This document shows positions 1 to 8,159 of a stretch of DNA of 64,000 nt, one piece after another. Position numbers and translations under genes: made by a program. The stretch comes from Halomonas salipaludis (GTDB lineage Bacteria > Pseudomonadota > Gammaproteobacteria > Pseudomonadales > Halomonadaceae), in NCBI RefSeq assembly GCF_002286975.1, contig NZ_NSKB01000007.1, positions 124,001-188,000 on the forward strand. The letters run 5' to 3'. Every line of letters begins with the position of its first letter. Position 1 is the first letter of the stretch. The notes beneath the pieces are model-generated. The model saw only the letters and a list, made by a program, of their open reading frames with translations. It ran no database searches and was not told the origin of the DNA.

Positions 1-1311
1 AAGCGCGTCCGCGCCAAGGACCTGTGGCGCAAGATGCTCTCGATGCTGTTCGAGACCGGCCACCCCTGGATCACCTTCAAGGACCCCTGCAACCTGCGCA
101 GCCCACAGCAGCACACCGGGGTGGTGCACTCCTCCAACCTGTGCACCGAGATCACCCTCAACACCAGCCCCGACGAGATCGCGGTGTGCAACCTCGGCTC
201 GGTGAACCTGGCCCAGCATGTAACCGATGGCCAGCTCGACGACGCCAAGCTGCGGCGCACCGTGCGCACCGCGGTGCGCATGCTCGATAACGTCATCGAC
301 ATCAACTATTACGCGGTGCCCCAGGCGCGCAACTCCAACCTCAAGCACCGCCCGGTGGGGCTCGGTATCATGGGCTTCCAGGACGCCCTCTACGCCCACG
401 GTATCGCCTACGCCAGCCAGGAAGCGGTGGCCTTCGCCGACCGCTCCATGGAGCTGGTCAGCTACCACGCCATCGAGGCCTCAAGCGACCTGGCCGCCGA
501 GCGTGGCCGCTACGAGAGCTTCGAGGGCTCGCTGTGGAGCCAGGGCGTGCTGCCCATCGACTCCATCGACAGGCTCAAGACCGAGCGCGGCGAGAAATAC
601 ATCGCGGTGGACACCTCCGCCACCCAGGACTGGTCGAGCGTCCGCAGCAAGATCGCGACCCAGGGCATGCGCAACTCCAACGTGATGGCGATCGCCCCCA
701 CCGCCACGATCTCCAACATCTGCGGCGTGTCGCAGTCGATCGAACCGACCTATCAGAACCTCTACGTGAAATCGAACCTGTCGGGCGAATTCACCGTGGT
801 CAACGCCTACATGGTCAACGACCTCAAGGAGCGCGGCCTGTGGGACGAGGTGATGATCAACGATCTCAAGTACTACGACGGTAGCGTGCAGCCCATCGAG
901 CGGGTTCCCGAGGACCTCAAGGCCAAGTACGCCACCGCCTTCGAGGTCGAGCCCAAGTGGCTGGTCGAGGCCGCCTCGCGGCGCCAGAAGTGGATCGACC
1001 AGGCTCAGTCGCTGAACCTCTATATCAAGGGTGTCTCGGGCAAGAAGCTCGACGTGACCTATCGCATGGCCTGGTACCTGGGGCTCAAGACCACCTACTA
1101 CCTGCGCGCCCTGGGCGCTACCTCGGTGGAGAAGTCCACCGTCGAGCGCGGCAACCACAACGCGGTGGGCAACGGCGCCCCGGCGCCCACGCCAACTGCC
1201 ACCCCCGAACCGCGTGGCGTCGACGACTTCCTCACCGGCAAGGCAGGCAGCGGCTCACGCGCCCCCTCGGCCGGGGACATCGACGACCTGGGCTGCGAGG
1301 CCTGCCAGTAA
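1..1311 (+). CDS. nrdA: Ribonucleoside-diphosphate reductase alpha subunit, 5'-truncated by window edge
   Basis: Large catalytic subunit of class Ia ribonucleotide reductase, which reduces ribonucleoside diphosphates in the cytoplasm. The reading frame is open from base 1, so the N-terminal ATP-cone and first part of the barrel lie outside the window. Visible family motifs are NLCTEI and VCNLGSVNL around the active-site cysteine, the [12 protein letters not shown] segment, the paired tyrosines in [16 protein letters not shown] that carry the radical relay, and a C-terminal CEAC pair that is re-reduced by thioredoxin or glutaredoxin. A low-complexity Pro/Ala/Thr linker precedes the cysteine tail, as expected for a mobile tail. 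The partner nrdB follows 191 bp downstream on the same strand, with a 7-bp tandem array between them. The identification is firm; only the start is missing. Confidence 0.97.
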   Translation, partial: KRVRAKDLWRKMLSMLFETGHPWITFKDPCNLRSPQQHTGVVHSSNLCTEITLNTSPDEIAVCNLGSVNLAQHVTDGQLDDAKLRRTVRTAVRMLDNVIDINYYAVPQARNSNLKHRPVGLGIMGFQDALYAHGIAYASQEAVAFADRSMELVSYHAIEASSDLAAERGRYESFEGSLWSQGVLPIDSIDRLKTERGEKYIAVDTSATQDWSSVRSKIATQGMRNSNVMAIAPTATISNICGVSQSIEPTYQNLYVKSNLSGEFTVVNAYMVNDLKERGLWDEVMINDLKYYDGSVQPIERVPEDLKAKYATAFEVEPKWLVEAASRRQKWIDQAQSLNLYIKGVSGKKLDVTYRMAWYLGLKTTYYLRALGATSVEKSTVERGNHNAVGNGAPAPTPTATPEPRGVDDFLTGKAGSGSRAPSAGDIDDLGCEACQ

Positions 1312-1360
1312 CGGCGCTCCGCGCCGGCCCCGGGCTTCGAGCAGCGAGCCGCTAACGGCC

Positions 1361-1444
1361 CGAAGCCCGAAGCCCGAAGCCCGAAGCCCGAAGCCCGAAG
1401 CCCGAAGCCCGAAGCCCGAAGCCCGAAGCCCGAAGCCCGAAGCC
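1361..1444. repeat. 12-copy tandem array of the heptamer CGAAGCC (GGGCTTC on the other strand) between nrdA and nrdB
   Basis: Twelve perfect head-to-tail copies of a 7-bp unit occupy the middle of the nrdA-nrdB gap. The minus strand reads GGGCTTC repeatedly, so a GGG run occurs every seven bases with 4-nt spacers, which satisfies the canonical G-quadruplex pattern several times over. The minus strand is the template for nrdB transcription. A lone inverted copy, GGGCTTCG, lies at 1332-1339 and could pair with the array. The unit length is not a multiple of three and the array is non-coding, so copy number can vary without breaking a frame. Confidence 0.95.
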
Positions 1445-1502
1445 AATATTTGACCACCGGCGTCATGCGATAAACGCCACCAGCGAAGAACAGGACAGAC
1501 AA

Positions 1503-2759
1503 ATGCTGAACTGGGACGAATTCCACGAGGACGACAGCGCGGTCGCTGAATCCAGCCCGCAGTACGCGGCACCCAAGCCCGCACCGGCCAAGCCCGCGGC
1601 GGCGCCAAGTGCCGAGGAGGCGCCCGAGGGCGGTACCGGCAACCGCTATCAGACCGCCGACGAGGAGCGCCTGGCGCGGGCGCGCAAGTCGCTTGAAGAG
1701 CTCGACGTGGCCGCCGGCCTCGAGGAGCTCGAGATGGGCGCGGCACGCATCGAGGTCGACGACAAGCAGATGATCAATGCCCGCGCCGACTTGAACCAGC
1801 TGGTGCCGTTCAAGTACGAGTGGGCCTGGCAAAAGTACCTGGACGGCAGCGCCAACCACTGGATGCCCCAGGAAGTGAACATGAACGCCGACATCGCGCT
1901 GTGGAAGAGCCAGGACGGCCTCACCGCCGACGAGCGGCGCATCGTCGAACGCAGCCTCGGCTACTTCTCCACCGCCGACTCGCTGGTCGCCAACAACCTG
2001 GTGCTGGCCCTCTACCGCCTGATCACCAACCCCGAGTGCCGCCAGTACCTGCTGCGCCAGGCCTTCGAGGAGGCCATCCACACCCACGCCTACCAGTACT
2101 GCGTGGAGTCGCTGAGCATGGACGAGGGCGCGGTCTTCAACATGTACCGCGAGGTACCCTCGGTGGCCGCCAAGTCGGCCTGGAGCCTCAAGCACACCCA
2201 GTCGCTGTCGCGCCCCGACTTCCAGACCGGCACCCCGGAGACCGATCAGGAGCTACTGCGCAACCTGGTGGCCTTCTACTGCGTCACCGAGGGCATCTTC
2301 TTCTACTGCGGCTTCAGCCAGATTCTCTCCATGGGCCGCCGCAACAAGATGACCGGCGTCGCCGAGCAGTTCCAGTACATCCTGCGCGACGAGTCGATGC
2401 ACCTGAATTTCGGCATCGACATGATCAACCAGATCAAGATCGAGAATCCGCACCTGTGGACCCCCGAGTTCCAGGACGAGGTGACCCAGATGATCATCGA
2501 GGGCACCGAGCTGGAGATCGCCTACGCCCGCGACACCATGCCCCGCGGCGTGTTGGGCATGAACGCGGCGATCATGGAGGAGTACCTGCACTTCATCTGC
2601 AACCGCCGCCTGGCGCAGATCGGCCTGAAGGAGCAGTACCCCGGGGCCAAGAACCCCTTCCCGTGGATGAGCGAGATCATCGACCTGCGCAAGGAGAAGA
2701 ACTTCTTCGAGACCCGCGTCACCGAGTACCAGGTGGGCGGCGCGCTGAGTTGGGATTGA
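1503..2759 (+). CDS. nrdB: Ribonucleoside-diphosphate reductase beta subunit
   Basis: Small subunit of class Ia ribonucleotide reductase, which houses the diiron-tyrosyl radical that starts catalysis in NrdA. The protein is 418 residues. Ligand motifs are visible: E190 and H193 in EEAIHTHAY with the probable radical tyrosine Y197 four residues after the histidine, then DESMHLNFG further on with a ligand Glu and His. The first 45 or so residues are a Pro/Ala/Lys/Glu-rich linker that is longer than in the E. coli protein. The ATG is preceded by AGGACAG. It is presumably co-transcribed with nrdA through the heptamer array, although the 191-bp gap leaves room for a separate promoter. A GC-rich hairpin follows the stop codon. 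Confidence 0.97.
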   Translation: MLNWDEFHEDDSAVAESSPQYAAPKPAPAKPAAAPSAEEAPEGGTGNRYQTADEERLARARKSLEELDVAAGLEELEMGAARIEVDDKQMINARADLNQLVPFKYEWAWQKYLDGSANHWMPQEVNMNADIALWKSQDGLTADERRIVERSLGYFSTADSLVANNLVLALYRLITNPECRQYLLRQAFEEAIHTHAYQYCVESLSMDEGAVFNMYREVPSVAAKSAWSLKHTQSLSRPDFQTGTPETDQELLRNLVAFYCVTEGIFFYCGFSQILSMGRRNKMTGVAEQFQYILRDESMHLNFGIDMINQIKIENPHLWTPEFQDEVTQMIIEGTELEIAYARDTMPRGVLGMNAAIMEEYLHFICNRRLAQIGLKEQYPGAKNPFPWMSEIIDLRKEKNFFETRVTEYQVGGALSWD

Positions 2760-2774
2760 ACCGAGCACCATGCT

Positions 2775-2796
2775 CTGCCCTCCCTCGGGAGGGCAG
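2775..2796. terminator. Probable nrdB transcription terminator hairpin
   Basis: CTGCCCTCCC is followed by TC and its exact reverse complement GGGAGGGCAG, 15 bases after the nrdB stop. There is no long T tract, so this is a strong hairpin in the right place rather than a textbook intrinsic terminator. Confidence 0.55.
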
Positions 2797-2865
2797 TCCT
2801 CGCACCCCCTATCCGCCATGCGATAGGCACAACGGATGCCGACCACCCCAATGGAGGGCACTGCC

Positions 2866-3162
2866 ATGAGCGCACCTCTGGCAATCGAGCAGGACGTTTC
2901 ACGACAGTGGCAACAGGCGCTGGACCGCGCCCTGGCGGCCCACGAGCAAGAGAGTGCCACCGCCTACTACACCTATATCGCGCTGGCCTTCCCCGCCGAC
3001 ACACCCTATACCAGCAACGCCAACCCGCTGATCGACTTTCGCTCGCTCAAGCGCTGGGCCCGCGAGCGTGGCTGGCGGGTGCTGCCCTCGCGCCAGGCCT
3101 CGCCCAGCGACAAGTACCGCCCGCCGGTACGCTTCATGCGCCATGCCTCGCCGCTGCACTGA
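2866..3162 (+). CDS. Conserved-looking small protein of unknown function
   Basis: A 98-residue basic protein that I do not recognise. The start chosen is the second in-frame ATG, because GGAGGG lies at 2853-2858 at proper spacing; an upstream ATG at 2836 has no such site. The N-terminal half is helical and polar with a repeated aromatic stretch (AYYTYIALAF). The C-terminal half is Arg-rich (RSLKRWARERGWRVLPSRQ). There is no signal peptide or membrane segment. It ends 19 bp before the Nudix gene, so the two may be co-transcribed. Confidence 0.7.
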   Translation: MSAPLAIEQDVSRQWQQALDRALAAHEQESATAYYTYIALAFPADTPYTSNANPLIDFRSLKRWARERGWRVLPSRQASPSDKYRPPVRFMRHASPLH

Positions 3163-3181
3163 GCGACTCTCGGGGGATTCA

Positions 3182-3646
3182 GTGAACCATCCGACCAACT
3201 CTGCCCCACCCCTGCACATCGCTGCAGCGATCATTGTCGATGATGCAGGACGTCTGCTGCTGGTGCGTAAACGCGATACCCAGGCGTTCATGCAAGCGGG
3301 CGGCAAGATCGAACCCGGCGAGACAGCAGCAGCGGCACTAGTACGTGAGCTTCACGAGGAGTTGGCGCAGCGGCCAGAGCGTCTCGTCTACGTGGGAGAG
3401 TACCAAGCCCCCGCGGCGAATGAGCCAGGCCAGCACATCCGAGCCCACCTGTTCAGGGTCGACATCGCAGGCTGTGTGACCCCTGCCGCCGAAATCGCGG
3501 AGTTGCGCTGGGTAACGCCACACCAGGCGCTTGGCCTGCCGCTGGCCCCCCTGACCCGCAATGAGGTACTGCCCTGGGCCATTGCGAATGCGTCTCGCGC
3601 GTCGCAAACGGGTATTGAAATATCGCCGCTTTCAGGCGCAGACTAA
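3182..3646 (+). CDS. Nudix hydrolase
   Basis: A cytoplasmic Nudix-fold pyrophosphohydrolase of 154 residues, probably acting on a nucleoside diphosphate derivative. The Nudix box is visible as GGKIEPGE followed seven residues later by RELHEEL, matching G-x5-E-x7-REUxEE. The last glycine of the canonical box is replaced by Ala (EELAQ), a mild deviation. The GTG start is chosen because CGGGGGATT precedes it at good spacing; the longer in-frame extension encodes an implausible Cys/Arg-rich leader and overlaps the previous gene. Strands such as IAAAIIVDDAGRLLLVRKR are typical of the fold. The substrate cannot be inferred. Confidence 0.85.
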   Translation: MNHPTNSAPPLHIAAAIIVDDAGRLLLVRKRDTQAFMQAGGKIEPGETAAAALVRELHEELAQRPERLVYVGEYQAPAANEPGQHIRAHLFRVDIAGCVTPAAEIAELRWVTPHQALGLPLAPLTRNEVLPWAIANASRASQTGIEISPLSGAD

Positions 3647-3671
3647 TGAAGGTGTCAGTCATCGTGATCAC

Positions 3672-3689
3672 TGCCCTCAGCGAGGGGCA
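3672..3689. terminator. Weak hairpin after the Nudix gene
   Basis: TGCCCTC pairs with GAGGGGCA around a 3-nt loop with one bulge, 25 bp after the Nudix stop and just upstream of the next small gene. It may be a weak terminator or attenuator. Confidence 0.3.
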
Positions 3690-3715
3690 CGACTGAGTTA
3701 GGAGGCCATATCACC

Positions 3716-3826
3716 ATGAGCAAGAGCATCATCGAACGCGTCTATGTTCCTACCCACGTGCGTCAGCTCCCCAATGGCGAACGCGTCAAGATTCCCGGGC
3801 ATTACAGAAAGCCCACGACCGACTGA
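3716..3826 (+). CDS. 36-residue small protein, unknown function
   Basis: A short ORF with an unusually good ribosome binding site (TTAGGAGG, 8 nt before the ATG). The product starts MSKSIIERVYVPTHVRQ and ends with GHYRKPTTD; it is basic, soluble and has no membrane segment or cysteine. Codon use resembles the neighbouring genes. It was found by reading the sequence and is shorter than usual ORF cut-offs. I cannot assign a function; the strong SD and clean stop are the only support. Confidence 0.6.
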   Translation: MSKSIIERVYVPTHVRQLPNGERVKIPGHYRKPTTD

Positions 3827-3867
3827 TCGATACCGCCACGCTAGCCACCGGGCCACCCGTACCCCGA

Positions 3868-4284
3868 TCAGCGTGGCTTGACACCGGATGCCACCGCCAA
3901 CGCGGCCGCCACCTCGCGGAGCGTATCGCGCTGTTGCTCAGGCAGCGCCCGGTAGGTGTCCAACAGCTCGCGTTCCTCATCACTCATTTCGGTTCTCCAG
4001 GCAGCCGGCGGCTCACCCACGCCTTGGTCGTCCGCTGCCCCATAACGTAACTGCTGCGGCTCCACTTTCAGCCACTGGGCCAGCACCGTCAGCTTGTCCT
4101 GGCTGGGCAGGGACTCGCCGCGCAGCCAGCGACGCACGCCCTGAAACGTGATGGGCTTTCCCCAGAAACGCAGATTGAACTCGCGCTCCAGTACCGAAGG
4201 CCTGGGATCGTACCCTGCCTCCCGCATGGCCTGCTTCAACCGCTCGGCAAACAATCTTTTTTCTTCCATGCCGCGAATGTGAAG
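3868..4284 (-). CDS. XRE-like DNA-binding transcriptional regulator
   Basis: A 138-residue helix-turn-helix protein. The central segment ITFQGVRRWLRGESLPSQDK reads like the recognition helix region of Cro/CI-like regulators, followed by LAQWLKVEPQQLRYG, a common continuation in this small proteobacterial family. The C-terminus (EERELLDTYRALPEQQRDTLREVAAAL) is a helical probable dimerisation region. Translation can begin at the ATG at 4284 or at the one at 4266 (MEEKRLFAERL); an even longer frame starts inside the palindrome at 4290-4307. The gene is divergent from a diguanylate cyclase, and two palindromes lie between them, so autoregulation and control of the cyclase gene are likely. Function is inferred from fold and context only. 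Confidence 0.8.
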   Translation of the reverse strand, partial: LHIRGMEEKRLFAERLKQAMREAGYDPRPSVLEREFNLRFWGKPITFQGVRRWLRGESLPSQDKLTVLAQWLKVEPQQLRYGAADDQGVGEPPAAWRTEMSDEERELLDTYRALPEQQRDTLREVAAALAVASGVKPR

Positions 4285-4289
4285 CATTG

Positions 4290-4307
4290 GTTCAACTCGA
4301 GTTGAAC
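4290..4307. promoter_or_regulatory. Perfect 18-bp palindrome, probable operator of the XRE-like regulator
   Basis: GTTCAACTCGAGTTGAAC is an exact palindrome immediately upstream of the regulator start and within the divergent intergenic region. Its size and symmetry suit a dimeric HTH repressor. Confidence 0.65.
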
Positions 4308-4323
4308 TAAAATTCAATCGATG

Positions 4324-4341
4324 GTTAAACTAGTGGTTTAA
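4324..4341. promoter_or_regulatory. Second, imperfect operator-like palindrome
   Basis: GTTAAACTAGTGGTTTAA contains TAAAC-N5-GTTTA and matches the perfect palindrome at 4290 in 11 of 18 positions when aligned. The two sites are offset by 34 bp, about three helical turns, which would allow cooperative binding on one DNA face. Confidence 0.5.
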
Positions 4342-4455
4342 TCCACCAGCTGTATCCGAGACACATGCGATCGCGGTGCAGGCCTGGCGCAGGAGTGGTG
4401 GAACGAACAATGCCCGCGTTAGCCGACGTTTCGCAGCACGCCGAGGGGGATGGAC

Positions 4456-5901
4456 ATGAGTGTAGACCCTTTGCTCTCTCAGCCTCGCCTTCACGATCTG
4501 GCGACGCTGCTCCCGGAACTGACATGGCTCGGCATGGCCACCGACCAGGATGCCCTTCTCCAGCGCCTGGGCGAGCTGCTCTTCAGGCTTACCGGGCAGC
4601 ACCCGGTGGCACTCTATCGCTACCACCCGGATGGCAAGGCCCACCTCATTCACCACTTGGCGTCGCCTCTGGATTCTCCCCCTCCAGCCCCCTTTGAGCC
4701 CCCTGCGCTCGACCAGCACCGGCCCCTGCTACTCCCGACAGACCCACCGCACTGGGGATACGTACGATGCCATACGGACGACCTGGCAGCTGCTACACGG
4801 CAACTGCTGACCTTGATGCTGAATATCGCCGGCCAGCGCTTGCGCTACCTGAAGTCGCTGCGCTACGAGCATCACCGTGAACAGCTAAAGACCAGGCGGC
4901 GCCTGATCGTCAACGAAATACGCCAGATGCGTGATGCCAATGAGCTGGTCAGGCGCCACGGCGATCACTGGCTATCGCTGCTGCGGGCCCAGGGCGTCGC
5001 CCTGCTGTTGAATGACAGGCATGTGGTGAGGGGAACGACACCGCCGGCAGAGGCTCTGTCGCAGCTGAAATCAGCCCTGGCGGCCATGCGGCGAACGCGA
5101 CGTACCACCACCTTGAGCGAGCTGCCCGCCAACCTGTCAGCGGCGCTACCACGCTCACGATACGGCGACTTGCTTGCCGTACGCATGACCGTCAACAAAG
5201 TGACGATCGGCTGGCTCGTGCTCTTCAGACCGCAGCAACCGAACCACAGCCCTGATCGTGATGCTATCAGCCGGCATGCCGGCTGGCTGGCAATCGAAGT
5301 CCACACCGCCCAGGACCTTGCCGACGACATCGGGATTGCGCTATCGGTCATCGACATCATGCACGCCAACCGCAAGCTGATCAGCACCAATGATCGCTGG
5401 AAACGGCTCGCCCACCGCGATCCACTGACCGGCTGCTGGAACCGCTACCGACTGGATGTCGCCCTCTCCGAGGCCATTGCGCAGAGCGCCCAGACTGGCG
5501 CCCCCCTGTTCCTGCTGTTGATGGATATCGACGATTTCAAGTCGGTCAACGATCAGTATGGCCATAGCGTCGGAGACGACGTCATCGTGCATGTCGCTGG
5601 CCTGATAAAAAGACGCCTGCGTCAGCAGGATAGCTGGGGGCGTTGGGGCGGGGAGGAGTTCATGGTCATCATCTCGCGGGTCACGCCAGAGCAGGCGTTC
5701 AAGATGGCAGAGCGATTGTGCAACGACATCGCGCGAACAACCTGCCCCGCTGGGGCAGGCCGTATCACGATCAGTATCGGTGTCGCCCGCTGGCAGCCTG
5801 GGATGGGGCATCGTCAGCTGATCGAGCTGGCCGACGATGCCATGTACCGGGCCAAGCGGGACGGCAAGAATCGTGTCGTATCGGCGGACAACGCCACCTA
5901 G
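4456..5901 (+). CDS. Diguanylate cyclase with N-terminal GAF-like region
   Basis: A 481-residue cytoplasmic protein that should make cyclic di-GMP from two GTP. The C-terminal GGDEF domain begins near HRDPLTGCWNRYRLD, contains LMDIDDFKSVNDQYGH, and has an intact GGEEF active loop at residues 398-402. The allosteric inhibition site RQQD lies at 389-392, exactly five residues before the loop, so product feedback is expected. The first 300 residues have no clear membrane span and look like a GAF-type sensor. The second ATG (4456) is chosen because GAGGGG at 4444-4449 is correctly spaced for it, not for the ATG at 4450. Divergence from the XRE-like regulator suggests repression by it. Confidence 0.9.
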   Translation: MSVDPLLSQPRLHDLATLLPELTWLGMATDQDALLQRLGELLFRLTGQHPVALYRYHPDGKAHLIHHLASPLDSPPPAPFEPPALDQHRPLLLPTDPPHWGYVRCHTDDLAAATRQLLTLMLNIAGQRLRYLKSLRYEHHREQLKTRRRLIVNEIRQMRDANELVRRHGDHWLSLLRAQGVALLLNDRHVVRGTTPPAEALSQLKSALAAMRRTRRTTTLSELPANLSAALPRSRYGDLLAVRMTVNKVTIGWLVLFRPQQPNHSPDRDAISRHAGWLAIEVHTAQDLADDIGIALSVIDIMHANRKLISTNDRWKRLAHRDPLTGCWNRYRLDVALSEAIAQSAQTGAPLFLLLMDIDDFKSVNDQYGHSVGDDVIVHVAGLIKRRLRQQDSWGRWGGEEFMVIISRVTPEQAFKMAERLCNDIARTTCPAGAGRITISIGVARWQPGMGHRQLIELADDAMYRAKRDGKNRVVSADNAT

Positions 5902-5928
5902 GGCGTCCTGCCTCTCACGACACTGGCG

Positions 5929-6108
5929 CTACCCTTTCGGCCCCAGCAGCAGCCAGACGATCAACCCGACCAGCGGGAAGAACAGCAGGATCAGGATCCA
6001 TAGCAGCTTGGCCACCGGCCCCGCCGAGCTCTTGGCCACCTTGACCACGGCCCATATCACGATGATCAGCCAGATCAGACCCAACAGGCCGCCGACTTCG
6101 ATTCCCAT
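5929..6108 (-). CDS. Small two-TM membrane protein, PLDc_N-like
   Basis: A 59-residue protein made almost entirely of two hydrophobic helices, with the sequence pattern of the phospholipase D nuclease N-terminal (PLDc_N) family: WLIIVIWAVVKVAKS, then LLWILILLFFPLVGLIVWLL and a short charged end. The start at 6108 has AAAGGAGAG just upstream; the longer in-frame reading adds a basic, unlikely leader. Stand-alone PLDc_N proteins are widespread inner-membrane proteins of unknown role. It lies between convergent and divergent genes and is probably transcribed alone. Confidence 0.75.
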   Translation of the reverse strand: MGIEVGGLLGLIWLIIVIWAVVKVAKSSAGPVAKLLWILILLFFPLVGLIVWLLLGPKG

Positions 6109-6260
6109 AATGCACTCTCCTTTGCAGTTCAACGGGCTACCCCGTGCATGGTAGGCATAGTCGTGGCGAATTGCACAGCCGCAACAACGCCCCCTGCCGT
6201 CCCGGCCCTGGCGGGTTATCATGGCTGCTTCTGCCTGCTTACCGCTGAACGGATGTTACC

Positions 6261-8084
6261 TTGGCTACCGACCTGCTCTACAACACCCTGATCTTCCTCG
6301 CTGCCGCGGTACTGATCGTGCCGCTATGCAAGCGCCTCGGCCTCGGTGAAGTGCTCGGCTACCTGGCCGCCGGGGTGGTGATCGGTCCCTCGGTGCTGGC
6401 GCTGGTACCCGACGCCGAAGGCGTACTGCAGTTTTCCCAGGTCGGCATCGTGCTGCTGCTGTTCGTGATCGGCCTGGAACTCAAGCCGGCACGCCTCAAG
6501 GTGATGCGCCATGCGGTGTTCGGTTTCGGCAGCCTGCAGGTCGCGGTGACCAGCCTGGCACTGTCGCTGGGCGCCTGGTGGCTGGGGCTGGCCCCCGTCG
6601 CCGCGCTGGTGGTGGGGTTCAGCCTGGGGCTGTGTTCCACGCCACTGGTACTGCAGCTGCTCGGCGAGCGCAAGGAGCTGCAGACCCGCCACGGCCGCAA
6701 CGCCTTTGCCCTGCTGCTGTTCCAGGACCTGGCGGCGATCCCGGTGCTGGCGGCGATTCCGATCCTCGCCGCGGGGTCGCTGCTGGCCGATGGTGCCGCC
6801 CCGCTGCTGCGCGAGGTGGCCTTTGCCATCGCCGCCTTCGCGGTGCTGATCGTCGGCGGCCGCCTGCTGCTGCGGCCGCTGTTTCGCATGGCCGCCGGCA
6901 CCGCCAGCCGCGAGGTATTCGCCGGCACCACCCTGCTGGTGGTGATCGGCGCCGCCCTGCTGATGGAGCTGGCCGGGCTGTCCATGGCGCTGGGCGCCTT
7001 CATCGCCGGGGTGCTGCTCGCCGACTCCGAGTACCGCCACAACATCGAGGCCGATATCGAGCCCTACCGCGGCCTGCTGCTGGGGCTGTTCTTCATGGCG
7101 GTGGGCATGATGGCGCAGATCGGCCTGCTCGCCGAGATGCCGCTGACCATCCTCGGCCTGACGCTTGGCCTGCTGCTGCTCAAGGGCGCCAGCGTGCTGG
7201 TTGCAGCAAGACTCTACGGCACCTCCTGGAAGGAGGCCAGCAGCCTCGGCATACTGCTCTCCCAGGGCGGTGAGTTCGCCTTCGTGCTGCTGACGGCAGC
7301 CGCTGCCGCGGCGCTGGTCGATGCCACGCTGGTGCAGCTGCTGATCCTGGTGATCTCACTGTCGATGGCTACCACGCCGCTGCTGTTTCTGCTGCATGTG
7401 CGCTGGATTCGACCGCGCTTCGACGCCCCCAGGCCACGACCCGGCTACGATAGCCCGCGCGACGACTCGCCGCGGGTGATCATCGCCGGCTTCGGGCGCT
7501 TCGGCCAGATCATGGGCCGCGTGCTGCAGGGTCTGAAGATTCCCTACACCGTACTCGATATCAATGCCGACCAGGTCGACTTCGTGCGCCGCTACGGCAA
7601 CAAGGTGTATTTCGGCGACGCGTCGCGTATTGACCTGCTCCGCGCTGCCGGGGCCGACAAGGCGCGGATCCTGGTGATCGCAGTGGGTGATATCGAGGCC
7701 TCGCTGCGCATCGCCGAGCGGGTGCGGCGCCAGTTCCCGCACCTGCGGCTCTACGCCCGCGCGCGTAATCGCTATCACGCCCACCGCCTGATGCGCGCCG
7801 GTATCCACCGGCTGATCCGCGAGATGCTGCCGGCCAGCCTGGAGCTGACCCGCGAACTGCTGATCGAACTGGGCCTGCCCACGGATCAGGCCCAGCACAC
7901 CGTGGATACCTTCCGTGAGCACGACGAGCGCACCCTGCTGCGCCAGCTCGAGGTGTTCGGCAACGAGAAACAGCAGATCCAGACCGTCCAGGAAGCCGCC
8001 CGCGAACTCGAGGCGCTCTACGAGGCCGACGAGGATATCGCCACGCCCACTCGCGGCGCCCCCTCGCAGCACGACGAGCGTTGA
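6261..8084 (+). CDS. KefB/KefC-type monovalent cation:proton antiporter with RCK (TrkA-N) domain
   Basis: A 607-residue CPA2-family transporter of the inner membrane. Residues 1-380 hold about a dozen hydrophobic segments, including the start LIFLAAAVLIVPLCKRLGLG and LLSQGGEFAFVLL, both typical of the Kef family. A Rossmann-type RCK domain follows, with GFGRFGQ near residue 410 as in E. coli KefC, then YFGDASRIDLLRAAGADKA. This predicts ligand-gated potassium efflux or K+/H+ exchange, as in protection against electrophiles. The translation start is a TTG whose N-terminus matches the family; no in-frame ATG fits as well. No KefF/KefG-type ancillary gene is adjacent. The exact cation and ligand are not determined. 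Confidence 0.9.
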   Translation: MATDLLYNTLIFLAAAVLIVPLCKRLGLGEVLGYLAAGVVIGPSVLALVPDAEGVLQFSQVGIVLLLFVIGLELKPARLKVMRHAVFGFGSLQVAVTSLALSLGAWWLGLAPVAALVVGFSLGLCSTPLVLQLLGERKELQTRHGRNAFALLLFQDLAAIPVLAAIPILAAGSLLADGAAPLLREVAFAIAAFAVLIVGGRLLLRPLFRMAAGTASREVFAGTTLLVVIGAALLMELAGLSMALGAFIAGVLLADSEYRHNIEADIEPYRGLLLGLFFMAVGMMAQIGLLAEMPLTILGLTLGLLLLKGASVLVAARLYGTSWKEASSLGILLSQGGEFAFVLLTAAAAAALVDATLVQLLILVISLSMATTPLLFLLHVRWIRPRFDAPRPRPGYDSPRDDSPRVIIAGFGRFGQIMGRVLQGLKIPYTVLDINADQVDFVRRYGNKVYFGDASRIDLLRAAGADKARILVIAVGDIEASLRIAERVRRQFPHLRLYARARNRYHAHRLMRAGIHRLIREMLPASLELTRELLIELGLPTDQAQHTVDTFREHDERTLLRQLEVFGNEKQQIQTVQEAARELEALYEADEDIATPTRGAPSQHDER

Positions 8085-8159
8085 CCGACCCTGGGCACCA
8101 CGCCGGCGCCGGGACTCTTCTATACTGAAGCTCTGCCCGATCTGACTGGCGGAGCCGTC

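Noticed and set aside
1361-1444. Tandem array considered as a CRISPR
   Set aside because: The units are only 7 bp and directly joined, with no spacers and no cas genes.
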